DNA of 64,000 nt from Chrysemys picta bellii. Lineage: Eukaryota > Chordata > Testudines > Emydidae. Below, piece by piece: positions 46,021 to 56,095 of this stretch (position 1 is its first letter; each line of letters starts with the position of its first letter). The DNA lies in assembly GCF_011386835.1 (NCBI RefSeq), contig NC_088794.1:66790506-66854505 (forward strand), in the 5' to 3' direction. Under the pieces are notes generated by a model. That model saw only the letters and a list, made by a program, of their open reading frames with translations. It ran no database searches and was not told the origin of the DNA. The position numbers and the translations under genes were made by a program.

Positions 46021-46880
46021 CCCCCAGGAGACTAAGCTCTGTGTGCCATGGGGCAGAAAAAAGAAAAGATTGAGGTGCACCAATGCCCAATGGCAGGAAA
46101 TTGATTGTGTGAAATATACCCGATGATCCTAGCAAGCGACCTGGGCCCCATGCTGCAAATGAACAATCCAGTAGGGAACAAGTATGTTAATAGGCAAAGG
46201 AGCATTCAGAAATGGGCAACTGCCCAAGTACCCACATTTTATTTCCCTAAAATGTTATTTTTAATTCTGTGGCATTGCCAACCCCACACATTCAAAAATC
46301 ATGAGCTTCGCTCAAAAAATCATAATGTTGGCTTAAAAATCACGAGGGTTTTTTTTAAGTTATACATTTGGGGTTCTTTTATTTCATATGTGAGTCTTTA
46401 GGATATACTTGGGTCACATTTTCAAGATTTTTTCTGCAAGCACAAGAACTAGAAACTTACTCTATTTTTTACAGACAGATGAAATTTCCATGTATTGGCA
46501 TGCCTACAGGAGAAGAAAAAGGGCAATTATAGCTAGACTAGTAATAAAATCTCAAGAATCATCAACACAGAATCTGATATGCTCACTTGAGCAGCTTGGA
46601 GCTGGTCCATGATTTTAAATATAGAACGGTTACAATAAAATTACTAAAATCATTTAGGACAAAAGAAAGAACTGTTTAAAGCAAAGTTGCCGTGAAGTCT
46701 TGTTTTGAAATTAAGATAGACAAAAGGTGGATATACAATTAGGAAGGATCATTAAACTCATGAACCTGTAATGAAATGGTTGGAAGTTGACCAGGTTAAT
46801 ATATTTAAAAAGGAGTGTGATATTCAGTAGTCCTATTCAGTAGTTAATGTTTATTCTGTATCACTGGTGCGAACATTAAA
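46021..46880. other. no gene recognised
   Basis: Short random frames only. Confidence 0.45.
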
Positions 46881-46985
46881 TTACCGTATATACTCATTCA
46901 TAAGCCGAATATTTTGGGTAAAAAGTGATGCATCGAAGAGCGGGGTCGGCTTATAAACGGGTCTACACCAAAATGTGATGATTTT
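46881..46985. repeat. repeat beginning TTACCGTATATACTC
   Basis: ttaccgtatatactcattca, taagccgaat, ggggtcggcttataaacggg. The phrase is typical of an interspersed DNA repeat in amniotes, but the class is not certain. Confidence 0.45.
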
Positions 46986-47020
46986 AAACTCTATGGAATC
47001 ATTGAATTGAATATCTAATA

Positions 47021-47292
47021 CAGAGATTGGCAACCTTTGGCACGTGGCCCACCAGGGTAAGCACCCTGGTGGGCCGGGCCGGTTTGTTTACCCCGTGTCC
47101 GCAGGTTCGGCCGATAGTGGCTCCCACTGGCCGTGGTTCACTGTTCCAGGCCAATGGGGGCAGCAGGAAGCGGTGGCCAGCACATCCCTCAGCCCGCACC
47201 GCTTCCCGCCGGCCCCATTGGCCTGGAGCAGCGAACCGCGGCCAGTGGGAGCTGCGATCGGCCAAACCTGCGGACATGGCAGGCAAACAATT
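47021..47292. mobile_element. GC-rich palindromic hAT-like MITE, right end missing
   Basis: Begins cagagattggcaacctttgg. It has a perfect 12-bp hairpin ggcccaccaggg/ccctggtgggcc (47047-47076 region), then a long inverted repeat (cgcaggttcggccgatagtg, tcactgttccaggccaatgg against ccattggcctggagcagcga, gatcggccaaacctgcgg), arms about 85 bp. The terminal repeat expected on the right is absent. The open frames here arise from the palindrome. Confidence 0.7.
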
Positions 47293-49135
47293 CCTATTAA
47301 CAACTACAAGAACAGAGAAGTGCCTATTGTATACTCTAGGTGGGTTTACCTTAATTTTAACAGTACAATCACATAATAAAAAAATGTAGGCGCATATTTG
47401 AGGTTGTCAACTTAATTTAGAATTTCCTGGGCTTTTAAAATGAAAAAGAAATCTAGAAATTAGAAGGATGTTGGGGTTGTGATGTGCATCAGACATGGCT
47501 TAAAATAGAAAATTGGTTTAAACCTTAATTGTGGAAAGACTGCTGTGTTTCTGTAATACAAGAAATCATTTAGCTTCCTCAATATTTTGAGCCTAAACTT
47601 CTTGACGCTATCCTTTTAATTTTTTTTTGTTTTTGCGGTGATTGGTTTTTAATAAGTTTCACAAAACTGATGAAGTTAGTGCATTATTCTGAGTACTACT
47701 ATTAATTGCAAATATGAATTACACATAAGCTGAAATTGAGAAAGTACAATGGAAACCGTTCACATTGCTTTTGCTACAACCACATCTCTATACGATATGA
47801 TTTGCCCAAAATGTGTCTTTTATGACATCAAATATCTGACACAGGAGTACAGTGACACAAAAGTCTCTGATCAAATATTTTGGCATTAAATGAGTGTTCT
47901 GAGATGTACCTCATCATGTGCCATTTATTTTGATTTCAAAATCAGTCATGTGCCCTAATATGCTGTTGTTTACATGGACTCTTCCAGCAACATAAAAATG
48001 CCTCTCTTGTAAATGCCAGTGGTCATTATAAAAAAAAAGACAAATTTTCCAATGTTACTTCTTTAGTGACAGCCAATGTACTAAAAAGTGGCTAGACATT
48101 TTCACTAATGCATATTCTATCTAGTTTTATTTTGAGACTTGTGATTATTATTGAGTACCTTAGTTTTTGGCTTTTTGAGTTAGACACCTTAACTGAAGGA
48201 TTTTTGGGTGGCAAAACAGCTCTCATTTGTTGTGTGACCTTTGACTTTTTCAATTCCGGATACAATAAGTTAAAAAAAAAACTGTCCTGTATAGGAAGGC
48301 ACCTACATGTGTTTGTCTTGTTTTTTCTTGTGATAACAATCAGTAACTAATTGCCCACCTCTAAAAGTGAAACAGTACTCATTATAATTTGCAGGTAAAG
48401 AAGCAAAAAACTTACATATTCCCAAGGAAGACAGAGGGAGCTGTATCTCCAGTTTTGCATTTGAAGGAAATATCTGTAAACAATTTATTGTCAAATTTAT
48501 CAATTTTCAAAATAATATTAGAAAAATAAAAAAATCCTTTGGTTGTTTTTGATTGTATGCAATGTAAACTATCAAAATAACTTTAAAAAGTCTCAAGTAA
48601 ATTGTTTGCCCGAAGATCAGTGTAGAACACAATGAAAATTAAATTTTGTTTACATTTTTTTGACTTGGGTAGGCTGGTACAATAACAAATTCCTAGGCAG
48701 TAAATATTTTTTACCCCAGACTTCTGTTGAATAATAAATGCATTTTTTATGCTATTCTTCAATGATATAATGACAGCATTAGGAATAGTAAGACATATGT
48801 TATAAAACAGAATATTTTACGTAAAGCAGAAATATTAAATAGCATGCTGATTAACAACTGGCAGATAATTATTATTATAGCTCTCTGAGGAAGAAAAGAT
48901 TCTGTTTTCTTCATTTAGTCTATGATCATCTTACACAAACTGAAATGTCAAAAAAAAAAAACAGAATTTGAAATACTATAACAATTCTAAATGTATAGAG
49001 GCAGGGAAAAGTAAACATGGACCTGGATGTAAAGATCCAGATTTCTTTCCACCATTGCCTTAAATTATGCATATAAAACCACGTTCCTCACTCATATGCA
49101 CTGGCTAGTGCATCATTCTACTGTTTCTTCTAGCA
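47293..49135. other. no gene recognised
   Basis: AT-rich, with many homopolymers. Nothing nameable. Confidence 0.5.
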
Positions 49136-49400
49136 CAGTGGCTCTCAACCAGGGGTACACATACCCGTGGGGATACGCAGAGGTCTTCCCAGAGGTACAT
49201 TCACTCATCTAGATATTTGCCTAGTTTTACAACAGGCTACATAAAAAGCACTAGCAAAGTCAGTACAAACTAAAATTTCATACAGACAAGGACTTGTTTA
49301 TACTGCTCTGTATACTATACGCTGAAATGTGAGTACAATTTTTAGATTCCAATCGATTTATTTTATAACTATATGCATAACAGTGTAAGTAAGTTACATG
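49136..49400. mobile_element. hAT-like fragment (CAGTGGCTCTCAACC)
   Basis: Begins cagtggctctcaaccagggg, tacacatacccgtggggata. This is a hAT-type terminus. The opposite end is not present, so the copy is truncated. Confidence 0.6.
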
Positions 49401-50072
49401 TAAAAACACGCACGCACCTGGATCAAAGGATAGTCTCTCATGGTCTCCCAACGTACATATGTAATTGAATATGAAGCAGATCCTGAGCTGGTATAAATTG
49501 TCAAAGTTCCATTGAAGGCCCTGCCCTGGGAGGTTTAGGAGCTCAAGAAATGCAAGAATGAACCCTTTGCTACCATTTCCGGAACTAAGCATAGAATGGA
49601 ATAATGGCAACCAATTGTTGTGTAAAGTTACTACTCTCTCCTCATTCAGAGCCCCCTCCCCTCCATGACATACTTCTACTTAATACCTACAATAAATGAG
49701 TCAACACTGACATTTAGCTATTTCTTTACTTTAGATTATAATAATAAAGCCAGCAACAACACGGATCTAACAAAACATGCCAATGTTTATGTGCTGTAAC
49801 CCTTTCCCAATTTTTCTTTCTTTTGTTTTGTCTCCTTAGAGCATAAGCCATTTGAGTAGGACCATGTGTCTTCCAATATGTCTGTACAGGAATATTTTAG
49901 GTGCCATTGTAATATAAATGATGTATAGTAAATAAAACCAGCACTATTCTAGGAAGAATGGAGCATAGAAAGCCTTGTTCTGCAGTTGCTATTAAAAAGT
50001 AGGAATTTACAAATAGTAGTTTCTGAAATAGCATGGTTTCCCCTTTTTGTCTCTATGAATAGGAAAACTAAG
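49401..50072. other. no gene recognised
   Basis: Nothing identified. Confidence 0.45.
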
Positions 50073-50080
50073 GTATTTCA

Positions 50081-50933
50081 AAAAGAGCAGGAGTACTTAT
50101 GGCACCTGTAAGCGAGGAGACAGCCCCCCAACCTGAAGCAATTACTCACCAGCAACCACACACCACACAACAAAAACACTGACCCAGGAACCTATCCTTG
50201 CAACAAAGCCTGATGCCAACTCTGTACACATATTTATTCAAATGACACCATCATAGGACCTAAAGACATTAGCCACGCCATCAGGGGCTCGTTCACCTGC
50301 ACATCTACCAATGTGATATATGCCATCATGTGCCAGCAATGCCCCTCTGCCATGTACATTGGCCAAACCAGACAGTTTCTACGCAAAAGAATAAATGGAC
50401 ACAAATCTGACATTAGGAATCATAACATTCAAAAACCAGTAGGAGAACACTTCAACCTCTCTGGTCACTCAGTAACAGACTTAAAGGTGGCAATTTTGAA
50501 AAGCTTCAAAAACAGACTCCAACAAGAAACTGCTGAGCTTGAATTAATATGCAAACTAGATACCATTAACTTGGGTTTGAATAGTGACTGGGAGTGGCTG
50601 GGTCATTATACATATTGAATCTATTTCCCCATGTTAAGTATCCTCACAGCTTCCTGTCAACTGTCTAAAATGGGCCATCCTGATTATCACTACAAAAGTT
50701 TTTTGATAATAGCTCATCTTAATTAATTAGCCTCTTACAGTTGGTATGGCTACTTCCACTTGTTCATGTTCTCTGTATGTATATAGATCTTCTTACTATA
50801 TGTTCCATTCTATGCATCTGATGAAGTGGGCTGTAGCCCACAAAAGCTTATGCTCAAACAAATTTGTTAGTCTCTAAGGTGCCACAAGTACTCTTTTTTC
50901 TGATACAGACTAACATGGCTGCTACTCTGTAAA
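50081..50933 (+). mobile_element. Penelope-like element, 5'-truncated copy
   Basis: Flanked by an 8-bp duplication gtatttca (50073-50080 and 50934-50941). The first ~30 bp (aaaagagcaggagtacttat, ggcacct) are an inverted copy of its own 3' tail (ggtgccacaagtactctttt). The body carries the GIY-YIG endonuclease frame, and the 3' region ends actaacatggctgctactct. The reverse transcriptase is absent. A hammerhead-like motif is at 50818-50855. Confidence 0.85.
50118..50618 (+). pseudogene. Penelope GIY-YIG endonuclease domain
   Basis: An open frame with one in-frame TGA near 50208, then clean to the stop at 50618. The ORF from the ATG at 50313 is 101 residues. Upstream in frame: GPKDISHAIRGSFTCTSTN. 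The GIY-YIG fold motifs appear as VIYAIMCQQC and MYIGQTRQFLRKRINGHK, followed by the conserved GEHFNLSGHS and a C-terminal glutamate-rich QQETAELELI. In Penelope-like elements this domain nicks target DNA for reverse transcription. The CQQC pair before YIG is the cysteine arrangement typical of the family. Because the RT part is missing and there is a stop, it is a dead 3' fragment. Confidence 0.85.
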
Positions 50934-50941
50934 GTATTTCA

Positions 50942-51326
50942 GATACCACAGTGCAATTACTATGGGTAAATATTGACATTTTAGGTTATAATTTCACCAA
51001 ACTATTAGTAACTCTGTAAATAGGTTTGCAAATGACTGACTGTAATTTATCCAAAGTAATGGACAACAAACACAAACATGGATAATACATGCATTCCTTT
51101 CTTTGCTTGAATATGGACTGTAGGATCGAGCCTTTAATTTTTTAATCAGTAAAACTGATTATGTGACTTAGTGAACACGTGTACTGCAGCAAAATTAATT
51201 AATATCAAATGGTAAATATAAACATTTTTCTAGCAAACCACAAACCATCTTGAAGTTAGGCAGTTCATATGATGTTAGTCTTTATAATAAATAAAAATGC
51301 TTTCAGTTACAAAACTGAAAGGGCGA
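50942..51326. other. no gene recognised
   Basis: Nothing identified. Confidence 0.45.
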
Positions 51327-51440
51327 AATCCTGACCCTATTCAAGTCAATGGCAAAACCCCCAGTGACTTCAACGAGACCAGAATTTTACCCATTCAAGT
51401 CAATAAAACCATAAATTACTTCAACTGGACCAGGATTTCT
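51327..51440. repeat. short foldback repeat (AAATCCTGACCC)
   Basis: aaatcctgaccctattcaag, tcaatgg is inverted as ccagtgacttcaac, gagaccagaattt. A third related copy follows (ttcaactggaccaggattt). A worn palindromic MITE. Confidence 0.5.
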
Positions 51441-51504
51441 CCCAAAAGGTTTGAATAAAATCTATTCAATAACAATAAAATAGGATACGTTCTCATCGGG
51501 CTGT

Positions 51505-52290
51505 CATAGATTCATAGATTTTTAAGGACAGAAAGGGACCAGTATGATCATCTAAATCTGACCCTCCTTCAACAAAGACGTAAAGAACCTTACCCAATAA
51601 ACTCTGCATCAAACCTATATTTTCTGTTTGAACTACAGCATATCTTTTAGCAAGATATTCAGTCTTGATTTAAAGACTTCAAGTGATGGAAAATTTACCA
51701 CATCCCTAGGTATATTCTTCCAATGTTTAAATACCATCACAGTTTAAAATGTGCACCTTTGTCTAGCTTCAACTAGCTATGCCTTTTTCTGCTAGATTAA
51801 AGAGCTGTCTCTTCTCCATGTAGGTATTTGCAGACTTTGATCAAGTGACCGCTTACCCTTCTTTTAGGTGAACAAAATAGATTGAACTTCCTAAGCCTCT
51901 TGCTATACAGCATGTTTTTCTGATTTCAAATCATTCTTGTAGTTGTTTTTTGAATGCTTTCCAATATTTCAACATCTTTTTTCATGTGTGGACACCAGAA
52001 AGAGACGCAGTACTTTAGTACATGGGTAATACCATCTCTCTACTCCTACTTGTTATTGTCTTGCTTATACATACGAGCATCCTGTTTACCCTTTATACCA
52101 TTATATTAGGAGCTCATGATCAAATGGATATCTATTATGTCCCCCAAGACCTTCTTAGTATATCTGCATTCCTTGTAAGTGTGGCCTATATTCTTTGTTC
52201 CTAGATGTATGACACTGCATTTCGTTGTGTTGAAATGCATGTTATTCAGGTTTCAAGTAAAAATTGCAGAAAAGACGTATATGAATTTTC
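51505..52290 (-). mobile_element. old CR1 LINE, 3' part, antisense
   Basis: The left end tcatagattcatagattttt is the CR1 3' terminus in antisense. Then follow ggacagaaagggaccagtat, ttccaatgtttaaatacca, tccaatatttcaacatcttt and gtatgacactgcatttcgtt, all with CR1 3' UTR/ORF2 counterparts. No long frame survives, so it is an ancient copy. Confidence 0.7.
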
Positions 52291-52470
52291 ATCCTCTGAG
52301 AAGTCTAGTTGGATTTTCAATGAGGTGGTATTTTCCACAAGTGAAATACATTTAGTCCTACTAATGGATCACACCACTGTAAGGGAATTAAAATACACTA
52401 CTACCTCTCTGTGTACTGGATAGAACTTAATCTGAGAGAGAATATTAGGCCTCACTATCCCCAGAAATAC

Positions 52471-52975
52471 TGCTGACTCTTCCATGTCACTTCAAGGTTG
52501 TTACTGAATAAGCATTTAACTCTGTTGCAACCCCACATCCTCTCTGTGCTCTGGGCCCCTACTTGCACCATAATAAAACAAGGTGTTCAAAGTGGTATCC
52601 AAATGTATGCCACCTATCTACTGAGTGAAACTGAAACAGTTCAAGATACACAAGCATGCTTCAACTAACCCTACCCAGAGATTTTTATGGGGCTCGGCAA
52701 ACTCCAGGCGAGCACAAAATAAGCCAGATTGAAAGAATATTTGCAGTGGGAAATATGTTCTCCCTATGTTGATGATATATTGACCCAACTGGTATGAGCA
52801 ATCATACTTATGGAAATGGGAGGGCTGGGTTTTTGGAGATACCCCTATGCAAATAGTCAGAAGCAGCACTGACTCTTCCATATCTCTTCTGGGATATTAT
52901 TAATACCGCACTTACCTTTGTTGCAATCGCATGTCTCTCTGTGCATCTACCTGCACCACAACACAGCACCACATT
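52471..52975. repeat. diverged direct duplication, ~395-bp spacing
   Basis: 52471-52580 (gctgactcttccatgtcact, ctctgttgcaaccccacatc, ctctctgtgc) and 52866-52975 (cactgactcttccatatctc, ctttgttgcaatcgcatgtc, tctctgtgc, acctgcaccacaa) are alike over about 110 bp. Confidence 0.5.
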
Positions 52976-53389
52976 CTTCTGAGCCTAAATATTTCAGCCA
53001 TAAAAATCTTTTAAAAACGTCAAATGGGGACACAGTTCAAGGTACAACCTTAACCAAAAATAACAAACTATTCATATATAATGTTTGGAGAGGAAAAGAT
53101 CTATTTAAATACAGTCTGTTGTTTCTAACAGATGTCAACATTAAGTATTATTATTTGAAGTGGAATGTTTGTATTTATATTTAATACTATGTATAATGAA
53201 AACTGGGAAAAACAGTACACTTTCAGAAAAGTCTATCGTGCCCATTATTATTCATCTCTTACTTCATATCAGTGATTTGCATCATCCAATGTCATATCTC
53301 TGGGTATTTATGAGAAATTTGCCAATATTAGTGTAATGTTACCAAAGGAATTAATTAGGATATTGCTATTTCAATTTATTACACATGGA

Positions 53390-53500
53390 GGATGCAATTT
53401 TGATCTCATTTGCTCAGATCTGAATCAGGAATAAGTCTACTGATGTCACTGGGCTTACACCAGTATAAAATTGGTGAGATCAGAGTCAGGTCTGGAGTTT
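53390..53500. repeat. worn repeat with TTACACCAGTATAAAATTGG
   Basis: tgatgtcactgggcttacac, cagtataaaattggtgagat resembles a short palindromic reptile and bird repeat. Class uncertain. Confidence 0.35.
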
Positions 53501-54147
53501 TAAAAGCAGCCAGTCAGTTTTCTTTTACAAGCATTCAAATTCAGAGACAGAAATCATGTTTCATCCTCTAGTCAACCAATCTACTGATTCATCAGAAGTG
53601 AAATTCTGCCACACATTTTGATTGTCCAAATAAAGAGAACGCTTTTCTTTTCTTTTTTCTTTTGTAAAGGGAGGAAGAAGTTAAAGTAGATGAAACCTAA
53701 GCTTTTATATCATTTTAAAAAATGAATTGTTTAACAAGATATAAAAGGAGCCAATATTAATTTTCAATCTATGATGTTTCTCATACAAGAAGTTTTAAAT
53801 TGACTTCAAATTTTAGCTGTATTAAAGAATGTATATGTTAAAACAATAAGGCACAACATGATCAAATGTGGGAGTGAAGTTGGAATAGTTCAATGGGAGT
53901 TTATGTTGTGGATTAATAGTGGATAGAGCCCTATATGTTTAAGTTGTACATACAATTGTTATAGACATCTGAGCCTTGTGTTTTGAGAACTGTTTTTCTA
54001 AAGAAATTAATAATATTAGTTATGCCCATTGATTTAGACTTGCTTTACCAGGTGATGCTCCATGTTTCAATTCCATAGCTTAATTAAAACTGAATACTGA
54101 AGATAGAAGTCAGACTCTATCCTAAGATATCAATTATTTTCTTTCCT
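53501..54147. other. 3' flank of METTL15
   Basis: No exon or repeat recognised. It could include 3' UTR sequence if a distal polyadenylation site is used. Confidence 0.4.
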
Positions 54148-54153
54148 TTTATT
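54148..54153 (-). promoter_or_regulatory. METTL15: candidate METTL15 polyadenylation signal
   Basis: Minus-strand AATAAA about 90 bases beyond the METTL15 stop codon. Another overlaps the stop (about 54236-54241). Which is used is unknown. Confidence 0.4.
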
Positions 54154-54240
54154 TTTCAATTTGACCATCTCTGTACAGTCTGAAAGATGAACATTTACAA
54201 AAGCATATTTAATATAAAGAGAAAATCAGAGTATTTTATT

Positions 54241-54686
54241 TTATTTCAGTTTGATAGCAGCTCTTAGTTTGGCAGACCGCCCTCTTGGGTTCTCTTGAAC
54301 ATCTGCAGCCTGGGGAGTAAGCACTTTTTTCTGTATAGATGTCCACCTTGAGTTGGATTTTTCACTGACGAATTCTTCCACATCTTGTTCTGAATAATTT
54401 TTTTGTCCTTGTCTTATCTTTTGTCTTATGTTAAGGTTGAACTTTTCTGAAACATCTATTCCTTGAAGGAATCGTTTGATGATACGATCCTCTAGTGAAT
54501 GAAAAGAAAGGGCTACAAGTCGACCTCCAGGTTTCAGAAACTTCTCAGCTATCTTCAACCCTACATAGAGTTCGCGGAGCTCATCATTCACAAATATACG
54601 CAAGGCTTGGAAAGTTTTGGTGGCAACATGTGTAGGTCTCTGAAGTAAGTCTTTTCGGGCATACAAAGCTCCTGCTGGAAAAGCAC
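54241..54686 (-). CDS. METTL15: METTL15, terminal coding exon
   Basis: METTL15 is the S-adenosylmethionine-dependent methyltransferase that makes N4-methylcytidine in mitochondrial 12S rRNA, in the matrix; it is the eukaryotic relative of bacterial RsmH (MraW). The minus-strand exon starts after an acceptor (taacag, AG at 54687-54688), is entered in the middle of a codon (two bases), and encodes about 147 residues to TAA at 54241. Visible signatures: [54 protein letters not shown] (the RsmH hallmark) and the C-terminal [14 protein letters not shown]. The SAM-binding N-terminal half lies in upstream exons, which were not found in this window. The apparent first residue of the frame is TTG, so this is no start. 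The exon is intact. Confidence 0.95.
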
Positions 54687-55767
54687 CTGTTATGGATTAA
54701 AGAAAGTGAGAAAGGAGATTAAAGTTTGGTCATCAAGGACATTTATACTGCTCTCCTGTACTGGAACCTGCTACCTTTTAGAAAAAATCTGGTAATTCCA
54801 TAAACTTTTTGTACCTGCCATTAACTACTTTTGACATTAATCCAGTGACTTGTGCCTACTTTAAAGTAAAGGATACTTTGAACAATGAGTAGTGACCTCC
54901 TCCCTTTATAATACATCTTTAAGACCTGTCCTTGAAAGCCTTAGTTACATGAGTAAGCCCTGTTCAACTGAGCAGTCCTATTGTGGAATCAGGCCCTTTT
55001 TCTACAGAATCATTCACACAAACTGCACCTCAAATCCTTCAAAGAATTGAAAAATAAAGTTGCAAGTCAGAATACAAAGCAACAGCCATGAAACTGCGAT
55101 GAATAAAAAGTATAGACAGGGTAGGCAGATAAGATGCCCTAAAACTCTGCAGTAAAAATTAGTTTTCTATATCTTCATTAGAAATAGTACTCACTACATT
55201 CATATATAGATGTAGATAGACATGCATGCTTGGTTGCTTATCTGAGATTCTTAAAACAGGTAACATATATAACTTATGCAGAAGCAGAAGCAAATATTAA
55301 GTATCATCTTCTAGATTATTGTGCAATAATTCACAGAGGTGGGATTTAAATAATTATTCTATTTTAATTAAATGCAATTAAATACTTTTTCTAGTTTAAA
55401 GAAATAAGACTATTACTTATTAAACTTTAATGAGCAAATCATATACGGTATTAAAAGCTTAGTGAATCTAATTATGATACTACAAAACTTGTGATACTAT
55501 TTGTGATATCTAATTGTGATACTACAAAACTACTTTATCCGCTCAATAGAACATTAAAAAGAAATATTATTTTCTAGTAGTGTATGAACTTCATGTAAGT
55601 ATTTATATAATTACATTTTAATAAGAAGACACTGAATAGAGCTGGATCTCTAGCTTTCATAAATCCTACTTTAGATACTTCACAGATTGATAATTTCTTA
55701 TATATGAATTTGGATATAGTTGATTGTAGCTATTGCAGAAACTATAATTCATCCATCAGTATAGTAC
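54687..55767 (-). other. METTL15: METTL15 last intron, proximal part
   Basis: Intron sequence by position. No further METTL15 exon was recognised. It includes a 42-bp-spaced local duplication at 55468-55531 (ctaattatgatactacaaaa / ctaattgtgatactacaaaa). Confidence 0.6.
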
Positions 55768-56095
55768 AATGGTCTCCAACCTTTTTATGCCCAAGATCAC
55801 TTTTTGAATCTAAAGTCAACCCAGGATCTATCCCACCCCTTCCTCAAGGCCCCGCCCCTTCCCCAAAGCCTCGCCTCGCTCACTCTCCCCCGCCCTCACT
55901 CACTTTCACTGGGCTGAGATAGGGGTTGAAGTTTGGGAAGGGGTGCTGGCTCTGGGCTGGGGCCAAGGGGTTTGAAGTGTGGGAGGGGGCTCTGGGCTGA
56001 GCCTGGGGTAAGGGGTTGAGGTGCTGGAGGGGGTGAGGGGTGCAAGCTGTAGGAGGGAGTTTGGGTGCAGGAGGGAGTTTGGTCAGCATGTGAGA
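55768..56095. mobile_element. hAT-like element (CAATGGTCTCCAACCTTTTT), truncated
   Basis: Begins caatggtctccaaccttttt, atgcccaagatcac, then a GC-rich, purine-biased interior with repeated gggctctgggctg phrases. The opposite terminus was not found. Low-complexity frames here are not genes. Confidence 0.5.

Noticed and set aside
47027..47389. Several GC-rich frames of 95-120 residues
   Set aside because: Caused by the palindromic MITE; they mirror each other on opposite strands.
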